A stretch of 64,000 nucleotides of DNA from Blastochloris tepida (GTDB taxonomy: Bacteria; Pseudomonadota; Alphaproteobacteria; Rhizobiales; Xanthobacteraceae), in NCBI RefSeq assembly GCF_003966715.1, contig NZ_AP018907.1, positions 2,220,001 to 2,284,000 of the forward strand, written 5' to 3'. Positions 26,856-35,894 of this stretch are shown here, piece by piece. The first letter of the stretch is position 1, and every line of letters starts with the position of its first letter. A program made the translations under genes and the position numbers. The notes beneath the pieces are model-generated. The model had not been told where the DNA came from, did no database searches, and saw only the letters and a program-made list of their open reading frames with translations.

Positions 26856-27407
26856 TCACTTCCGCTCCAGTTCGGTCGCCGCTTTCAGCGCTGCCGCCTC
26901 AAAAGTCTGCCGCAACGCGAAGTCGGCGAGGTTGCCCCCGATCTTTCGGGCGTCGCGAACGGCCTCATAGAGCGTCGACGCCGCAAGAACCTTCCGGCCG
27001 GCTTTGCGCTCGGCGCGCCGGTGAGCCTCGATGACATCCGATAGCGGCAGGCCCGTGCGTTTGGCTTCCTTCTGCAAGCGCCACCCGTCCTCAAGCCGTG
27101 CACGGTCTTTCCGCCGGCCCGGTTCGTCGTGCGGTCGGTCATGCACGCCCCACATTCGGAGCGAGGGTTCATGCGAGAGCGCGAGCCCGATGGCGAGCCG
27201 GCGCCAGCCCTCGGGGGTGGGTTCGGCACCGTAGACGCGCATCAGCGCCTCAAGCCGTGGCGCGATGATCGCCGCCAAGTCGTCGACGGTCGCCTCGCTC
27301 GTGACCGGGATCGGGCCGGCGGTCAGCGGCGCGGCCCAATCGGGGAGGGCGTCGTCTTCGGGGAAATCGGGGCGCTCGTCGTCGGTCTTGATGGTGTCGT
27401 CGTTCAT
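26856..27407 (-). CDS. Hypothetical protein coupled to the integrase
   Basis: 183 residues. Its ATG overlaps the integrase stop by 4 bp (ATGA), so it is translated with the integrase. The N-terminus is acidic (MNDDTIKTDDERPDFPEDDA), followed by a charged helical region (RRKDRARLEDGWRLQKEAKR) and a C-terminal helix. No domain recognised. Proteins in this position are common behind island integrases in Hyphomicrobiales, of unknown function. Ends 94 bp before the AlpA-like start. Confidence 0.7.
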   Translation of the reverse strand: MNDDTIKTDDERPDFPEDDALPDWAAPLTAGPIPVTSEATVDDLAAIIAPRLEALMRVYGAEPTPEGWRRLAIGLALSHEPSLRMWGVHDRPHDEPGRRKDRARLEDGWRLQKEAKRTGLPLSDVIEAHRRAERKAGRKVLAASTLYEAVRDARKIGGNLADFALRQTFEAAALKAATELERK

Positions 27408-28684
27408 CGTTTTCCCCGCAGTGGCACGACCTCACCGGCCGGTGGCTGGCCGGCGAGCGCGGCGACGATCTGGCCACCGATTGTGTTCGCGGCGCGTCGC
27501 AGAGGATCATCGGCAAGGTGCGCATATCGTTGCGTGGTCGATGGCTGCGAATGCCCGAGCAACCGGCCGATGATCTGCAAGCTCATGCCTGCGCCGGCCC
27601 CGTAGCTCGCATGGGTATGCCTGAGATCGTGGATTCTCACACCTTCCAAGCCGGCCCTGCGACAGACCGCGGCCCAAACTTTGTGGAGGTCATGGCGCGG
27701 CCGGTCGGGGTTGCTCCCCGGCACGACATAGGCGCCGAGTCGCGGCAGGGCATCGAGAACGGCGAGCGCCGGGGCGCCGAGCACGATAGTTTTCTTGCCG
27801 GTTTTCGAGTCGGGCAACAACAGCAGGCCGCGTTCCGTGTCGACGTGCTCCCACCGCAGATGCAGCACTTCGCGTAACCGCGCGCCGGTGAGCAGCAGAA
27901 GGCGAATCGCCGCGACAGCGTGCGGGCCGAATACAGACCGGCGGTTTTCCTCCTTCCGGCCGTGCTTCGCCGTGGGTTTGCTATCGCCCCACGGAATGCC
28001 CTCGCCCTCGGCCTCGGCGAGCGCCGCACCAAGCGCGGCAAGCTCTTCCGTCGACAAGAACCGCTCCTTCGCTGTCTCCCGAAACTTCTCGATGCCGCGC
28101 GCCGGGTTGAAATCGTGCTCGACCTCGCCGGCCTTCCCGGCCCATGTGAACAGGCCGGACAGCAGCATCACGACGCGGTTCGCCGTCACCGGCTTCTCCG
28201 CCCCGAGCTTGCGGTGCAGGCGGGCGACGTCGGCATGGGTGACATCGCGGGCCTTCCTGGTGCCCAGCGTCGGGATGACGTGGAGCCGGAAATACGAATC
28301 GTAGAGTTCAACCGTGCGGGGTTTCTTCCGCGGCCGGACGGACTCCCGCATGAACGTCTCGATCAGGTCCGCGATGGTGGCGGCCTCGCGTTGCTCGCGC
28401 CGGTCTGCCGCCGGGTCGCTCCCCAACGTGGCCGGCGCGATGATTCGCTCCGCCTCTGCCCTCGCCTTTTCGAGCGGGAGTTTCTTGGTCGAGCCGAGAG
28501 TCATCCGCCGGGTCGGCGCGCGCCGGCCACCGCCGTTCGGCCGATATTCGACAATCCATGACGCGGCACCGGCCGGGGTGACGCGCACGCCGAAGCCCGG
28601 AACCTCGGTGTCGTACTGGACGAACACCCGCTCGCGCGGCGCCAAATCGGCGAGAACCTTCCGTGTGATCTTGACCGCCGGCAT
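27404..28684 (-). CDS. int: Tyrosine-type site-specific integrase
   Basis: 426 residues from the ATG of MPAVKITRKV, preceded by GGGGAGGG; the frame extends upstream but lacks a site. N-terminal arm-binding domain of the DUF4102 kind (YDTEVPGFGVRVTPAG), central SAM-like core-binding domain (~100-200), catalytic domain with R269 (LTGARLREVL), H352/R355 (IHDLRHTH), H378 (LLGHS) and nucleophile Y387 (TQRYAHL). All catalytic residues are present. It should recombine the 47-bp att sites in tRNA-Pro(GGG). It lies 158 bp inside the right att copy, facing inward. Confidence 0.95.
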   Translation of the reverse strand: MPAVKITRKVLADLAPRERVFVQYDTEVPGFGVRVTPAGAASWIVEYRPNGGGRRAPTRRMTLGSTKKLPLEKARAEAERIIAPATLGSDPAADRREQREAATIADLIETFMRESVRPRKKPRTVELYDSYFRLHVIPTLGTRKARDVTHADVARLHRKLGAEKPVTANRVVMLLSGLFTWAGKAGEVEHDFNPARGIEKFRETAKERFLSTEELAALGAALAEAEGEGIPWGDSKPTAKHGRKEENRRSVFGPHAVAAIRLLLLTGARLREVLHLRWEHVDTERGLLLLPDSKTGKKTIVLGAPALAVLDALPRLGAYVVPGSNPDRPRHDLHKVWAAVCRRAGLEGVRIHDLRHTHASYGAGAGMSLQIIGRLLGHSQPSTTQRYAHLADDPLRRAANTIGGQIVAALAGQPPAGEVVPLRGKR

Positions 28685-28704
28685 TCCGCCCTCCCCTTCC
28701 CCCG

Positions 28705-28726
28705 TGTCGGCACCATGTCGGCACCG
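28705..28726. repeat. 22-bp direct repeat near right att (candidate integrase arm site)
   Basis: Identical to 8777-8798 and in the same orientation; it contains two tandem TGTCGGCACC units. It lies just upstream of the integrase start, where integrase binding could also control its own promoter. Confidence 0.55.
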
Positions 28727-28841
28727 ATTGCGGAAACGCCCGGAACCGCCAGGAATGACGGTATGCCGAAATTCGTTTTTATACAATATGTTGGGACACG
28801 CGGGGAAAGATCTGGAAAGGGGCGGAAACGAAAAAAATCAG

Positions 28842-28888
28842 TCTGGGGGACTGGGGGTCCCGAGTTCAAATCTCGGCGCTCCGACCAT
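28842..28888 (+). repeat. Right attachment site: 3' half of tRNA-Pro(GGG), 47 bp
   Basis: Same 47 bp as 8663-8709. Four bases upstream (TCAG) extend the anticodon stem by chance or common origin (TCAGT facing ACTGG), but no D-arm or acceptor 5' strand is present, so this is not a complete tRNA gene. Right of it begins chromosomal backbone. Confidence 0.9.
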
Positions 28889-28955
28889 TTTCTCCCGAAA
28901 ATCCAGCAGGCTGACACGGCGTGCGCCCGGCACGGGGTGACGGGCCCTGGCGCCG

Positions 28956-29082
28956 TCATACGGTTTCCGGTTGATCCCTTCGGGATACCGGAAACGTCCT
29001 CGTCGAAAAATCCTTGAGTTGGAAGGGATTTTTCGGCGATCGGAATACGGTTCGAAGGCTTGATCAGCCGGAAACCGTATCA
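28956..29082. repeat. 127-bp dispersed palindromic repeat, copy A
   Basis: Ends TCATACGGTTTCCGG (left) and, read inward from the right, TGATACGGTTTCCGG. The left arm contains the palindrome GTTTCCGGTTGATCCC/GGGATACCGGAAAC; the centre has a hairpin of AAAAATCC/GGATTTTT type. The right edge supplies the TGA stop of the MerR gene. Related copies: 30139-30235, 30525-30650, 35892-35932, 44791-44917. Confidence 0.85.
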
Positions 29083-30099
29083 CGCCTTGCCGTCGCCACC
29101 GCCGCCAAGGGTCGCATCCAGGATGCGGCGGCATTCCTGCAGCTCGTAGAGCGCCGCCTGCAGGCGGCGGGCATTCTCGCGCGACAATGCCGGCACGGGC
29201 GGCGCCTCCGCCGCGGGCGGGCGCGGCGCGGGGCGCAGCGGCGGCTCCTCGACCGGCGGGCGCGGCGGCTCGGGCGGCCGGACGACCGGCTCGGTCCGCG
29301 CGGTGGGAATCGGCACCTCGACCACCCGCGGCAGCAGCGGCGGCTCGGCGTCGCGGCCGATCTTGGGAAAGAGGCCGAGAAGCCCGCCTCGACCGGCGGG
29401 CTCGGCTGGCCGGCGCGGTGTCAGATCGGGGGACGGCGGCTCGACCGGCCGGCGTGGCGCCCTGCCCTCCTCGGGCGGGCCAAACGGCAGGGTCGGCTCC
29501 GGGTGATCGCGCAGCTCCGGGCGATCGCGCGTATTCGGATGGTCGCGGGCCTCCAGGCGATCGTGCGCGTCCAGGTGATCGCGTGCCTCAAGGTGATCGC
29601 GCACGTCCAGGCTGGGCGGCGCGTCCCGTTCCGGCCGGGCGACGACGGGCGGCGCGAGATCGGGCCGAACGAGATCGGGCGGACTGCGGTCCGGCGGCGC
29701 GACGGCCGCAGCCGGGAGTTCGGGCGCGGACGGCTCCCGCCGCTCGAAATCGCGGTCGGCGGGCAGATGACCGGCCGCCCCCTGACTGATGGGGCCCTGA
29801 TCGGCGGGCTGCGGCGGCGGGGCCGCGCCGGTCTGCCATACGGTCTGGACGAAGCGCACCCCCTCGTCGCGCAGGATGCGCTGCACGCCGCGGATGGTGT
29901 AGCCCTCGCCATAGAGCAGGTGGCGGATGCCGCGCAGCAGGTCGACATCGTCGGGCCGGTAGTAGCGCCGGCCGCCGCCGCGCTTCAGCGGCTTGATCTG
30001 CGAGAAGCGCGTCTCCCAGAACCGCAGCACGTGCTGCGGCAGGTCGAGGTCTTCGGCCACCTCGCTGATGGTTCGGAAGGCGCCAGGTTCCTTGTCCAC
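29080..30099 (-). CDS. MerR-family transcriptional regulator with long Pro-rich tail
   Basis: 339 residues. The N-terminal MerR domain (~8-80) has [20 protein letters not shown] and the [20 protein letters not shown] wing/helix. Unlike usual MerR proteins, ~200 residues of low-complexity Pro/Arg/Asp sequence follow, including a run of six-residue units such as [18 protein letters not shown], before a helical end ([20 protein letters not shown]). Hyphomicrobiales commonly have a gene like this directly after ihfA (recalled). Ligand and target are unknown. Its TGA stop is provided by the adjoining 127-bp repeat. Read in the same direction as ihfA but 635 bp apart. Confidence 0.85.
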   Translation of the reverse strand: MDKEPGAFRTISEVAEDLDLPQHVLRFWETRFSQIKPLKRGGGRRYYRPDDVDLLRGIRHLLYGEGYTIRGVQRILRDEGVRFVQTVWQTGAAPPPQPADQGPISQGAAGHLPADRDFERREPSAPELPAAAVAPPDRSPPDLVRPDLAPPVVARPERDAPPSLDVRDHLEARDHLDAHDRLEARDHPNTRDRPELRDHPEPTLPFGPPEEGRAPRRPVEPPSPDLTPRRPAEPAGRGGLLGLFPKIGRDAEPPLLPRVVEVPIPTARTEPVVRPPEPPRPPVEEPPLRPAPRPPAAEAPPVPALSRENARRLQAALYELQECRRILDATLGGGGDGKA

Positions 30100-30138
30100 G
30101 CCGCTCCCCGCTGCTTCGCCGCGCCGCGCTCGTAAGAG

Positions 30139-30235
30139 TCATACGGTTTCCGGTTGATCCCTTCGGGATACCGGAAACGTCCTCGCCGAAAATCCCTGTC
30201 CGGACACGGGATCTTCGGCGGCCGAACGACGGCTC
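30139..30235. repeat. 127-bp dispersed repeat family, partial copy B
   Basis: Begins TCATACGGTTTCCGG as copy A, contains the ATCCC-TTC-GGGAT palindrome and the central hairpin (AAAATCCC … GGGATCTT), but the far end with TGATACGG is missing or diverged. Confidence 0.75.
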
Positions 30236-30524
30236 GAAAGCCCGCAGGCCCGAGGCCGTCCGGGTACATCCGATTCCAACTATAAGGGATTTCGGCGAAG
30301 GCTTGCGATTCCGATTCCGCTTCCGGGGCGAAGCGTTTGTGGGAAAACGCATTCCGGCGTTGCCGGACGGTGCCGCGCGGGGTCTGCGAAGGCGAATCCG
30401 CTTCGGGGCGGAACCCGTTGATCGGGAATCGTTTTGCGCTGGTGCAAGCCCGCGCGGCGCATCCGCCACGCAGCCAAGCTCATGTCACACTACGCCCGGC
30501 GGGTCGGTTCTTCCGGTGGCAAAC

Positions 30525-30650
30525 TGATACGGCTTCCGGCCGATCACGCCAGACAACCGAATTCCGATCGTCAAAAAAATCCTTTCGGATCAGGGATTTT
30601 TGACGAGACCACTTCCGGTATGCCGAAGGGATCAGGCGGAAATCGTATGA
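30525..30650. repeat. 127-bp dispersed repeat family, copy C (inverted)
   Basis: Starts TGATACGGCTTCCGG and ends with the complement of TCATACGATTTCCGCC, so it is in opposite orientation to copy A. The centre has TCAAAAAAATCC / GGGATTTTTGA. Full length, but the outer arms carry several substitutions. Confidence 0.75.
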
Positions 30651-30734
30651 AACGTCAGGGAGAGGCAAAGACACGGATGGCCGGGACGAGGCCCGGCCAT
30701 GATGACGGCAGTTCGCGTTCAGTAGCGCCCGGTC

Positions 30735-31049
30735 TCAATCCTCTTCCTCGCCGTCGGCGTGGCCGTTGATGCGATTCTTGAGGATGTTGGAGGGCTTGAA
30801 CACCATCACCCGGCGCGGCGGGATCGGCACCTCGACGCCGGTCTTGGGGTTGCGCCCGATGCGCTGGCCCTTGTGGCGGACCACGAAGGAGCCGAAGGAC
30901 GACAGCTTCACGGTCTCGCCGCGGGCCAGACAGTCCGAGATCTCCTTCAGAACCTGCTCCACCAGCGCCGTGGACTCGGTCCGCGACAGCCCCACCTTCT
31001 GGTAGACGGCCTCGCTCAAATCGGCCCGCGTGATCGTTCGACCCGCCAT
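30735..31049 (-). CDS. ihfA: Integration host factor, alpha subunit
   Basis: 104 residues with the full HU/IHF fold: [19 protein letters not shown] at the N-terminus, [20 protein letters not shown] and the DNA-bending arm ending [16 protein letters not shown]. The sequence [11 protein letters not shown] and genomic position after fabH fit the alpha chain. It pairs with IHF-beta to bend DNA in replication, transcription and site-specific recombination, including integrase reactions. The C-terminus is acidic (HADGEEED). It starts 93 bp after fabH and is probably co-transcribed with plsX and fabH. Confidence 0.95.
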   Translation of the reverse strand: MAGRTITRADLSEAVYQKVGLSRTESTALVEQVLKEISDCLARGETVKLSSFGSFVVRHKGQRIGRNPKTGVEVPIPPRRVMVFKPSNILKNRINGHADGEEED

Positions 31050-31141
31050 TTCAGCCCCCGAACTCGGAATTGGCTAAGCATCCCTCTGATTTTGAACGTT
31101 AATCAGACCGCGGCCAGAGGGTCAACCGGGCAGGCGGGGAA

Positions 31142-32116
31142 TCACCACCGCAACAACACCGATCCCCAGGTGAAGCCGCCGCCCATGGCTTCCAGCAGCA
31201 CCAGATTGCCGGGCTTGAGCCGGCCTTCGGCGGCCGCCACCGACAGCGCCAGCGGGATCGAGGCCGCCGAGGTGTTGGCGTGGCGGTCGACCGTGATGAC
31301 CACCTTGTCCGCGGCGATGCCGAGCTTGACGGCCGAGGCATCGATGATGCGCCGGTTGGCCTGGTGAGGCACGAACCAGTCGATGTCGTCCGGCCCGTAG
31401 CCAGTGGCCTTGAAGGCGTCCTCGATGACGTCGGTGATCATGCCCACCGCGTGGCGGAACACCTCCCGCCCCTCCATGCGCAGGAAGCCGACGCTCTGGG
31501 TCGAGGACGGGCCGCCATCGACATAGAGCTTCAGCTTGTGGCGGCCGTCGGAGCGCAGATGGCTGGTGAGCACCCCGCGGTCGGCGCGCGTGCCCGGCTG
31601 CTCCTGGCGCTCCAGCACCACGGCGCCGGCGCCGTCGCCGAACAGCACGCAGGTGGTGCGGTCGGTCCAGTCGAGGATGCGCGAGAAGGTCTCGGCGCCG
31701 ATCACCAGTGCCCGGCGGAACCTGCCGCTCGCCAGCATGCAGTCGGCGGTGGAGAGCGCGAACACGAAGCCCGAGCACACCGCCTGCAGGTCGAAGGCGG
31801 CGCCGTGGGTGATGCCGAGCGCGGCCTGGACCGTAACGGCGGTGGAGGGAAAGGTGTTGTCGGGCGTGGCCGTGGCCAACACGATGAGGTCGATGTCGGC
31901 GGCCTCGATCCCGGCATTGGCCAGCGCCGCCTTTGCCGCGGCGATGGCGAGATCGGACGTCACCTCGCCCTTGGCGGCGATGTGGCGTTGGCGGATGCCC
32001 GTGCGTTGGACGATCCATTCGTCGGTCGTGTCGACCATGCCCGCCAGTTCGGCGTTGGTCAGCACACGCTCGGGCAGATAACCGCCGACCCCGAGCACCA
32101 CAGAGCGCGCTGTCAC
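31142..32116 (-). CDS. fabH: Beta-ketoacyl-ACP synthase III
   Basis: 324 residues from GTG 32116, whose GTGA overlaps the plsX stop by 4 bp. Catalytic triad: Cys114 in AVCSGF, His in VPHQANRR, Asn in RHANTSAAS. It condenses acetyl-CoA (or another primer) with malonyl-ACP to start fatty-acid synthesis in the cytosol. The coupling with plsX, which supplies acyl-phosphates for phospholipid synthesis, is a common lipid operon. The frame continues upstream into plsX but that part is not used. The glycine-rich C-terminus [13 protein letters not shown] is intact. Confidence 0.95.
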   Translation of the reverse strand: MTARSVVLGVGGYLPERVLTNAELAGMVDTTDEWIVQRTGIRQRHIAAKGEVTSDLAIAAAKAALANAGIEAADIDLIVLATATPDNTFPSTAVTVQAALGITHGAAFDLQAVCSGFVFALSTADCMLASGRFRRALVIGAETFSRILDWTDRTTCVLFGDGAGAVVLERQEQPGTRADRGVLTSHLRSDGRHKLKLYVDGGPSSTQSVGFLRMEGREVFRHAVGMITDVIEDAFKATGYGPDDIDWFVPHQANRRIIDASAVKLGIAADKVVITVDRHANTSAASIPLALSVAAAEGRLKPGNLVLLEAMGGGFTWGSVLLRW

Positions 32117-33180
32117 GATGCGGCGGCCTCCGCCGGAACCGTCGGAGGGGAGAACGTGCCGCGCTCGTACCGAGCGAGATCGGCGCTGATCTTGGCGAGA
32201 AGTCCGTACCGCACCATGTCGTAGCCGATATCCACCGCGGACGCGAAACCGAGCTTGTCGGTTCCGCCGTGGCTCTTGATCACCACACCGTTCAAACCGA
32301 GAAAGACGCCGCCATTGGAGCGGCGCGGGTCCATTTTTTCCTTCAGCGCCTTGAAAGCCCCGCGCGCCAGAAGAAAACCCAGCCGGGTCCATACCGTCCT
32401 GCCAAACGAGGCGCGCAGGTATTCGGCGATCTGCTTAGCCGTGCCTTCGGCGGTCTTCAGCGCGATATTGCCGGAGAAGCCTTCGGTCACCACCACGTCG
32501 ACGGTGCCACGGCCGATATCGTCGCCCTCGACGAAGCCGTGATAGTCGAGGCCCGGCATGTCGAGGGCGCGCAGGCGCTGACCGGCGTCGCGCACCGCCT
32601 CGACGCCCTTGATCTCCTCGACCCCGACATTGAGCAGGCCGACGGTCGGCCGGTCGAGATCGAACACGATGCGGGCCATGGCCGAGCCCATCACCGCCAG
32701 ATCGACGAGGTGCTGGGCGTCGGCACCGATCGAGGCGCCCACGTCGAGCACCAGCGATTCGCCGCGCACCGTCGGCCAGATGCCGGCGATCGCCGGCCGC
32801 TCGATGCCGGCCATGGTGTGCAGGCAGATCTTCGACATCGCCATCAGCGCGCCGGTGTTGCCGGCGGACACCGCGACATCGGCCTCGCCGCGCTTCACCG
32901 CCTCGATGGCCCGCCACATCGACGACACCCGGCGGCCGGCGCGCAGCGCCTGGCTCGGCTTGTCGTCCATGCGCACCGCCACCTCGGTGTGCTGGAACTC
33001 CGACACCGCGGCGACCTTCGGATGCCGGTCGAGAATCGGCCGGACCTCCGACTCACGGCCGAAGACCAGGAAGCTGGTGTCGGGGTGGCGGATGAGCGAG
33101 ATCTCGGCGCCGGCAATCACGACCGAAGGTCCGTGATCTCCGCCCATGGCGTCGAGCGCGATGCGGACAGGTGCGGTCAT
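32113..33180 (-). CDS. plsX: Phosphate acyltransferase PlsX
   Basis: 355 residues. N-terminal [19 protein letters not shown] is the PlsX signature; [14 protein letters not shown] and [16 protein letters not shown] are also typical. It converts acyl-ACP to acyl-phosphate, the donor for PlsY in glycerol-3-phosphate acylation. Start is ATG 33180. It heads the run plsX-fabH-ihfA on the minus strand; 206 bp separate it from DUF177 upstream, where its promoter is likely. Length is normal. Confidence 0.95.
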   Translation of the reverse strand: MTAPVRIALDAMGGDHGPSVVIAGAEISLIRHPDTSFLVFGRESEVRPILDRHPKVAAVSEFQHTEVAVRMDDKPSQALRAGRRVSSMWRAIEAVKRGEADVAVSAGNTGALMAMSKICLHTMAGIERPAIAGIWPTVRGESLVLDVGASIGADAQHLVDLAVMGSAMARIVFDLDRPTVGLLNVGVEEIKGVEAVRDAGQRLRALDMPGLDYHGFVEGDDIGRGTVDVVVTEGFSGNIALKTAEGTAKQIAEYLRASFGRTVWTRLGFLLARGAFKALKEKMDPRRSNGGVFLGLNGVVIKSHGGTDKLGFASAVDIGYDMVRYGLLAKISADLARYERGTFSPPTVPAEAAAS

Positions 33181-33386
33181 GGCTCAGTGGAGATTGACGG
33201 ACCACGTGATCGGCGGCTCGGCAGGCCCCTCCCCTGCGCCGACCGTTGGCGAAGCGGAGATGCTTGCGGACTTATCAGGCCGGCAGGATGACCGGAGCCG
33301 GACCGAAACCCGCCTCCCGCACCCCCGCCGATGCCTGCGGGCGCGAACATACATTTTCGCGCCGTCCTGGCAACCACGTGACAGAA

Positions 33387-33923
33387 CTATGACGCTCCGG
33401 AATCCTTCAGCCTGGCCAGCGCGGCAAACGGGGACTCGTCGTGGGCCTGCTCATCGCCGGGCTGCCATGCCGCATCCGGCTTGCGCGGATAGGGATCGAC
33501 CCCCAGGCTGAAGAACTCGGTGAGGATGGCACCGAGATCGATGCGGCCGTTGATGATGGGCTCGGGCGGATCGGCGCTCTCATAGCCGAACTCGACCTCG
33601 GCGCCCGGCGCGTAGTCCGGCCCGGCATCGGCGGCGAAGCGCACGTCCACCGCCTCGTCGATCGCGCTCTCCATCGGCTCCAGTGTCACCACGCAGGCCT
33701 GCACGACGCGCCCGGTGAGGCGGCCGGTCACGGTGACCGTCCCCTTGCGGTCGACGACAAGCTCCAGAGTCGCCTTCAGCTCGGGCACTGACAGCGCGCC
33801 GACATGGCGAGCGAGTGCGGCCCGGGTCTCCTCGGTCGGCTCCAGCGTCAGGCTGCTCTCGGGCGGAAGCTGCGCCACCAGCACCGAGTGGGTCCAGGGA
33901 GCGGCGGGTGTGGGGTCGGTCAC
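33387..33923 (-). CDS. YceD/DUF177-family protein
   Basis: 178 residues from GTG 33923. Core motifs RLTGRVVQACVVTLEPMESAIDE and the acidic DPPEPIINGRIDLGAILTEFFSLGVDPYPRK are the DUF177 pattern. In many bacteria the relative YceD is linked to 23S rRNA synthesis and lies next to rpmF-plsX-fabH; here rpmF is absent from the locus, as in other alphaproteobacteria. It precedes plsX in the same direction. It is divergent from the exported protein gene at 34149, so the 225-bp gap should hold two promoters. Confidence 0.88.
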   Translation of the reverse strand: MTDPTPAAPWTHSVLVAQLPPESSLTLEPTEETRAALARHVGALSVPELKATLELVVDRKGTVTVTGRLTGRVVQACVVTLEPMESAIDEAVDVRFAADAGPDYAPGAEVEFGYESADPPEPIINGRIDLGAILTEFFSLGVDPYPRKPDAAWQPGDEQAHDESPFAALARLKDSGAS

Positions 33924-34148
33924 GGCAAGTCTCCAGATTCCGGCAAAGCCGGACGCAACGGGAATCATATGGGTTCCGGCAGATCGATCGGCGACCCCGG
34001 ACACGTTCACTGGACACCATAGCCGGCCCGGCCGCCGGGCAAAACGCGCGAGCGCCCCGGTTCCCAGGCCGAGCGGGCGGCGCTTGACGCCCGCCAGAGC
34101 GGTGGGCAGCCTCGCACGTCGCTTTTTCGCAACGTCAGGGAGCTGGCC

Positions 34149-35213
34149 ATGGCCATCCGACACGTCGCGATCGGGAGGGCGGTCATCCTGACGATGCTCG
34201 GCCTCCTGTTCGCGCCCCTGCCCGCCGTCGCCCAGTCGGCCGGCTGGTCCGTCCACCGGCTCGACAGCGCCGGGATCGCCGTGCCGACCGACTGGAAGGT
34301 GGCGCGCGTCAATGGCGGCAAGGAGCTCGACATCACCTCGCCGGACGGCAGCCGCCGCCTGCTGGTGTGGTGGTGGTTCCCCGATGAGCCGCTGCTGGGC
34401 TATCCCGACATCGTCTCCCACCGCAAGGTGACGGTGGCCGGCGAGCGCGCGCTCTACATCCACAGCCGCACCGGCCCGCGCGACACCATATCGGTGACGC
34501 TGGACAAGGGCCGCAAGGACAAGCGGCGGCTGCACTTTCTCTATGAGGTCGAGGGCGACCTCAGCCAGGGGGATCCGGCGCTCGACGATATCCTGTCGCG
34601 GGTGACGCTCGGCGGCGCGGCCCAGAACCCGGTTCAAGACAAGCGCAGCGAGGCGGCCCCCGCTCTCCCGGCGCCCGCTGCCGCGCCCGCCCCCGCCGCT
34701 GCGCCGAGCCCGGCCCCGGTGGCGGCCGGCCCAGCCGCGGCGTCGCCCAGGCGGGTGTGGCTCGGCCGCTTCTCGATCGAGCCGCCGGCCGGCTGGTCCG
34801 ATGTCAGCGACCGCGGCACCGGCGCGGTGACGCTGGCGCGGCCGGACTCGGTGGCGCGAATCGACATGTCGCTGCTGCCGGCCGGCGAGCCGATGCCGAG
34901 CGAGGGCCTGGAGGAGGTCGAGCAGACGGTGATCGCCGATCAGCCGGCCACCCGCCTGTTGGTGCGGGGCGCCGGAACGCAGGCGATGTTCTACATCTTC
35001 GACGAGGCGGACGCCGCCGGCGCCCGCCTGACCCTGGTGCTGACGACGGTGGGCGAGGTTTCCGGCGCGCTTGCGCTGTTCGAGACCGTCGCCGAGAGCC
35101 TCCGTGCCGATCTGCCGCCGCCTGCCGGCACCGCGCAGGGCGCCCAAAGTTTGTCCCCGGCCGGCGACGACGAGCTGGACCAGGATCCGTTCGCCGGCCT
35201 CGATCTGGATTGA
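34149..35213 (+). CDS. Exported protein with two similar domains joined by an Ala/Pro linker
   Basis: 354 residues. Signal peptide VILTMLGLLFAPLPAVAQS. Domain 1 (~30-155: WSVHRLDSAGIAVPTDWKVA …) and domain 2 (~200-330: RRVWLGRFSIEPPAGWSDVS …) both look like small beta-rich domains of the kind that assess an amphipathic signal; they may be a duplication. They are joined by a linker of Ala/Pro repeats (~170-198). The C-terminus ends DPFAGLDLD. I do not recognise a named family. Probably periplasmic. It precedes bamE in the same direction, 237 bp apart. Confidence 0.7.
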   Translation: MAIRHVAIGRAVILTMLGLLFAPLPAVAQSAGWSVHRLDSAGIAVPTDWKVARVNGGKELDITSPDGSRRLLVWWWFPDEPLLGYPDIVSHRKVTVAGERALYIHSRTGPRDTISVTLDKGRKDKRRLHFLYEVEGDLSQGDPALDDILSRVTLGGAAQNPVQDKRSEAAPALPAPAAAPAPAAAPSPAPVAAGPAAASPRRVWLGRFSIEPPAGWSDVSDRGTGAVTLARPDSVARIDMSLLPAGEPMPSEGLEEVEQTVIADQPATRLLVRGAGTQAMFYIFDEADAAGARLTLVLTTVGEVSGALALFETVAESLRADLPPPAGTAQGAQSLSPAGDDELDQDPFAGLDLD

Positions 35214-35450
35214 GCCGCGAGGCTCCGGTAGGTTTCGACCGCAGCGGGTGCCGGTCGGGCCGGCGCGCCACGATCACGCCACAGAGCCGCACGAAGGTCG
35301 CCGCGCCATTTCCATTGCTTCAGGTCGGCTGTATGCCGGTGGCGTCGCCGCAGGGCCGCCGAGGCCGGCCGGCGGAGGCGATGCGGTCATGAAAGACGCA
35401 CTGCGCTCAGGACAGTTGTTCGGGATCGTTGCGTTCAGGATAGAGGTGCG

Positions 35451-35894
35451 ATGAGCAAGTTCACGATCGGTCGACGCGCGTTGGCGGTCGGATTGCTGGC
35501 GGCGATGCTGCCGCTCGGCGGCTGCTTCACCCAGACCCTGCAGCGCGGCTATGTGATGCCGGAAAACGCGCTGGAGCAGGTGCCGATCGGCTCCACCCAG
35601 GAGCAGGTGCTGATCGTGCTCGGCACGCCGTCCACCGTCGCCACGCTGAACGGCGAGGTGTTCTACTACATCTCGCAGACGGCGAAGCAGAGCGCCGCCT
35701 TCATGCAGCCCAAGATCGTCGATCAGCGGGTGCTGGCGGTCTATTTCGATCCCAAGTCGCGCCGGGTGCAGCGGGTCGCCAATTACGGCCTGCAGGACGG
35801 CAAGGTGTTCGACTTCATCAGCCGCACCACCACCGCCGGCGGCGAGGAACTGTCGTTCCTGCGCCAGATCCTGAGCGCCAACAAGAGCTCGTGA
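35451..35894 (+). CDS. bamE: Outer-membrane assembly lipoprotein BamE (SmpA/OmlA)
   Basis: 147 residues. Signal sequence with lipobox LGGC (Cys ~25), then the BamE domain: NALEQVPIGSTQEQVLIVLG, TPSTVATLNGEVFYYIS, and RVLAVYFDPKSRRVQRVANY. It is anchored to the inner leaf of the outer membrane and supports the BamA beta-barrel assembly machine. AGAGGTG lies just before the ATG. Its stop TGA (35892-35894) is the first triplet of a 127-bp-family repeat. The last ~20 residues (TTTAGGEELSFLRQIL) are typical for alphaproteobacterial BamE. Confidence 0.9.
   Translation: MSKFTIGRRALAVGLLAAMLPLGGCFTQTLQRGYVMPENALEQVPIGSTQEQVLIVLGTPSTVATLNGEVFYYISQTAKQSAAFMQPKIVDQRVLAVYFDPKSRRVQRVANYGLQDGKVFDFISRTTTAGGEELSFLRQILSANKSS

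Larger units (their letters stand above)
8663..28888. mobile_element. Integrated genomic island (satellite-like) with type I RM cargo
   Basis: Bounded by identical 47-bp tRNA-Pro(GGG) 3'-half repeats at 8663-8709 and 28842-28888, with a tyrosine integrase gene just inside the right repeat. The mobility module (integrase, AlpA-like regulator, small genes, primase-polymerase/ATPase) is all on the minus strand. No structural, packaging or conjugation genes are visible, so it resembles phage satellites or small integrative elements. Cargo: hsdM-GIY-YIG-hsdS-fic-hsdR, ClpP-fold exported protein, DUF429-like gene. Two small genes carry single-base frameshifts, suggesting some decay. Confidence 0.88.
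30100..30734. other. 635-bp gap between ihfA and the MerR gene, filled by repeats
   Basis: Holds two copies of the 127-bp repeat family (partial at 30139-30235, full and inverted at 30525-30650) and GC-rich sequence between with a loosely repeated GAATCCGCTTCGGGG-like element. No gene is supported in either strand. Confidence 0.6.
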
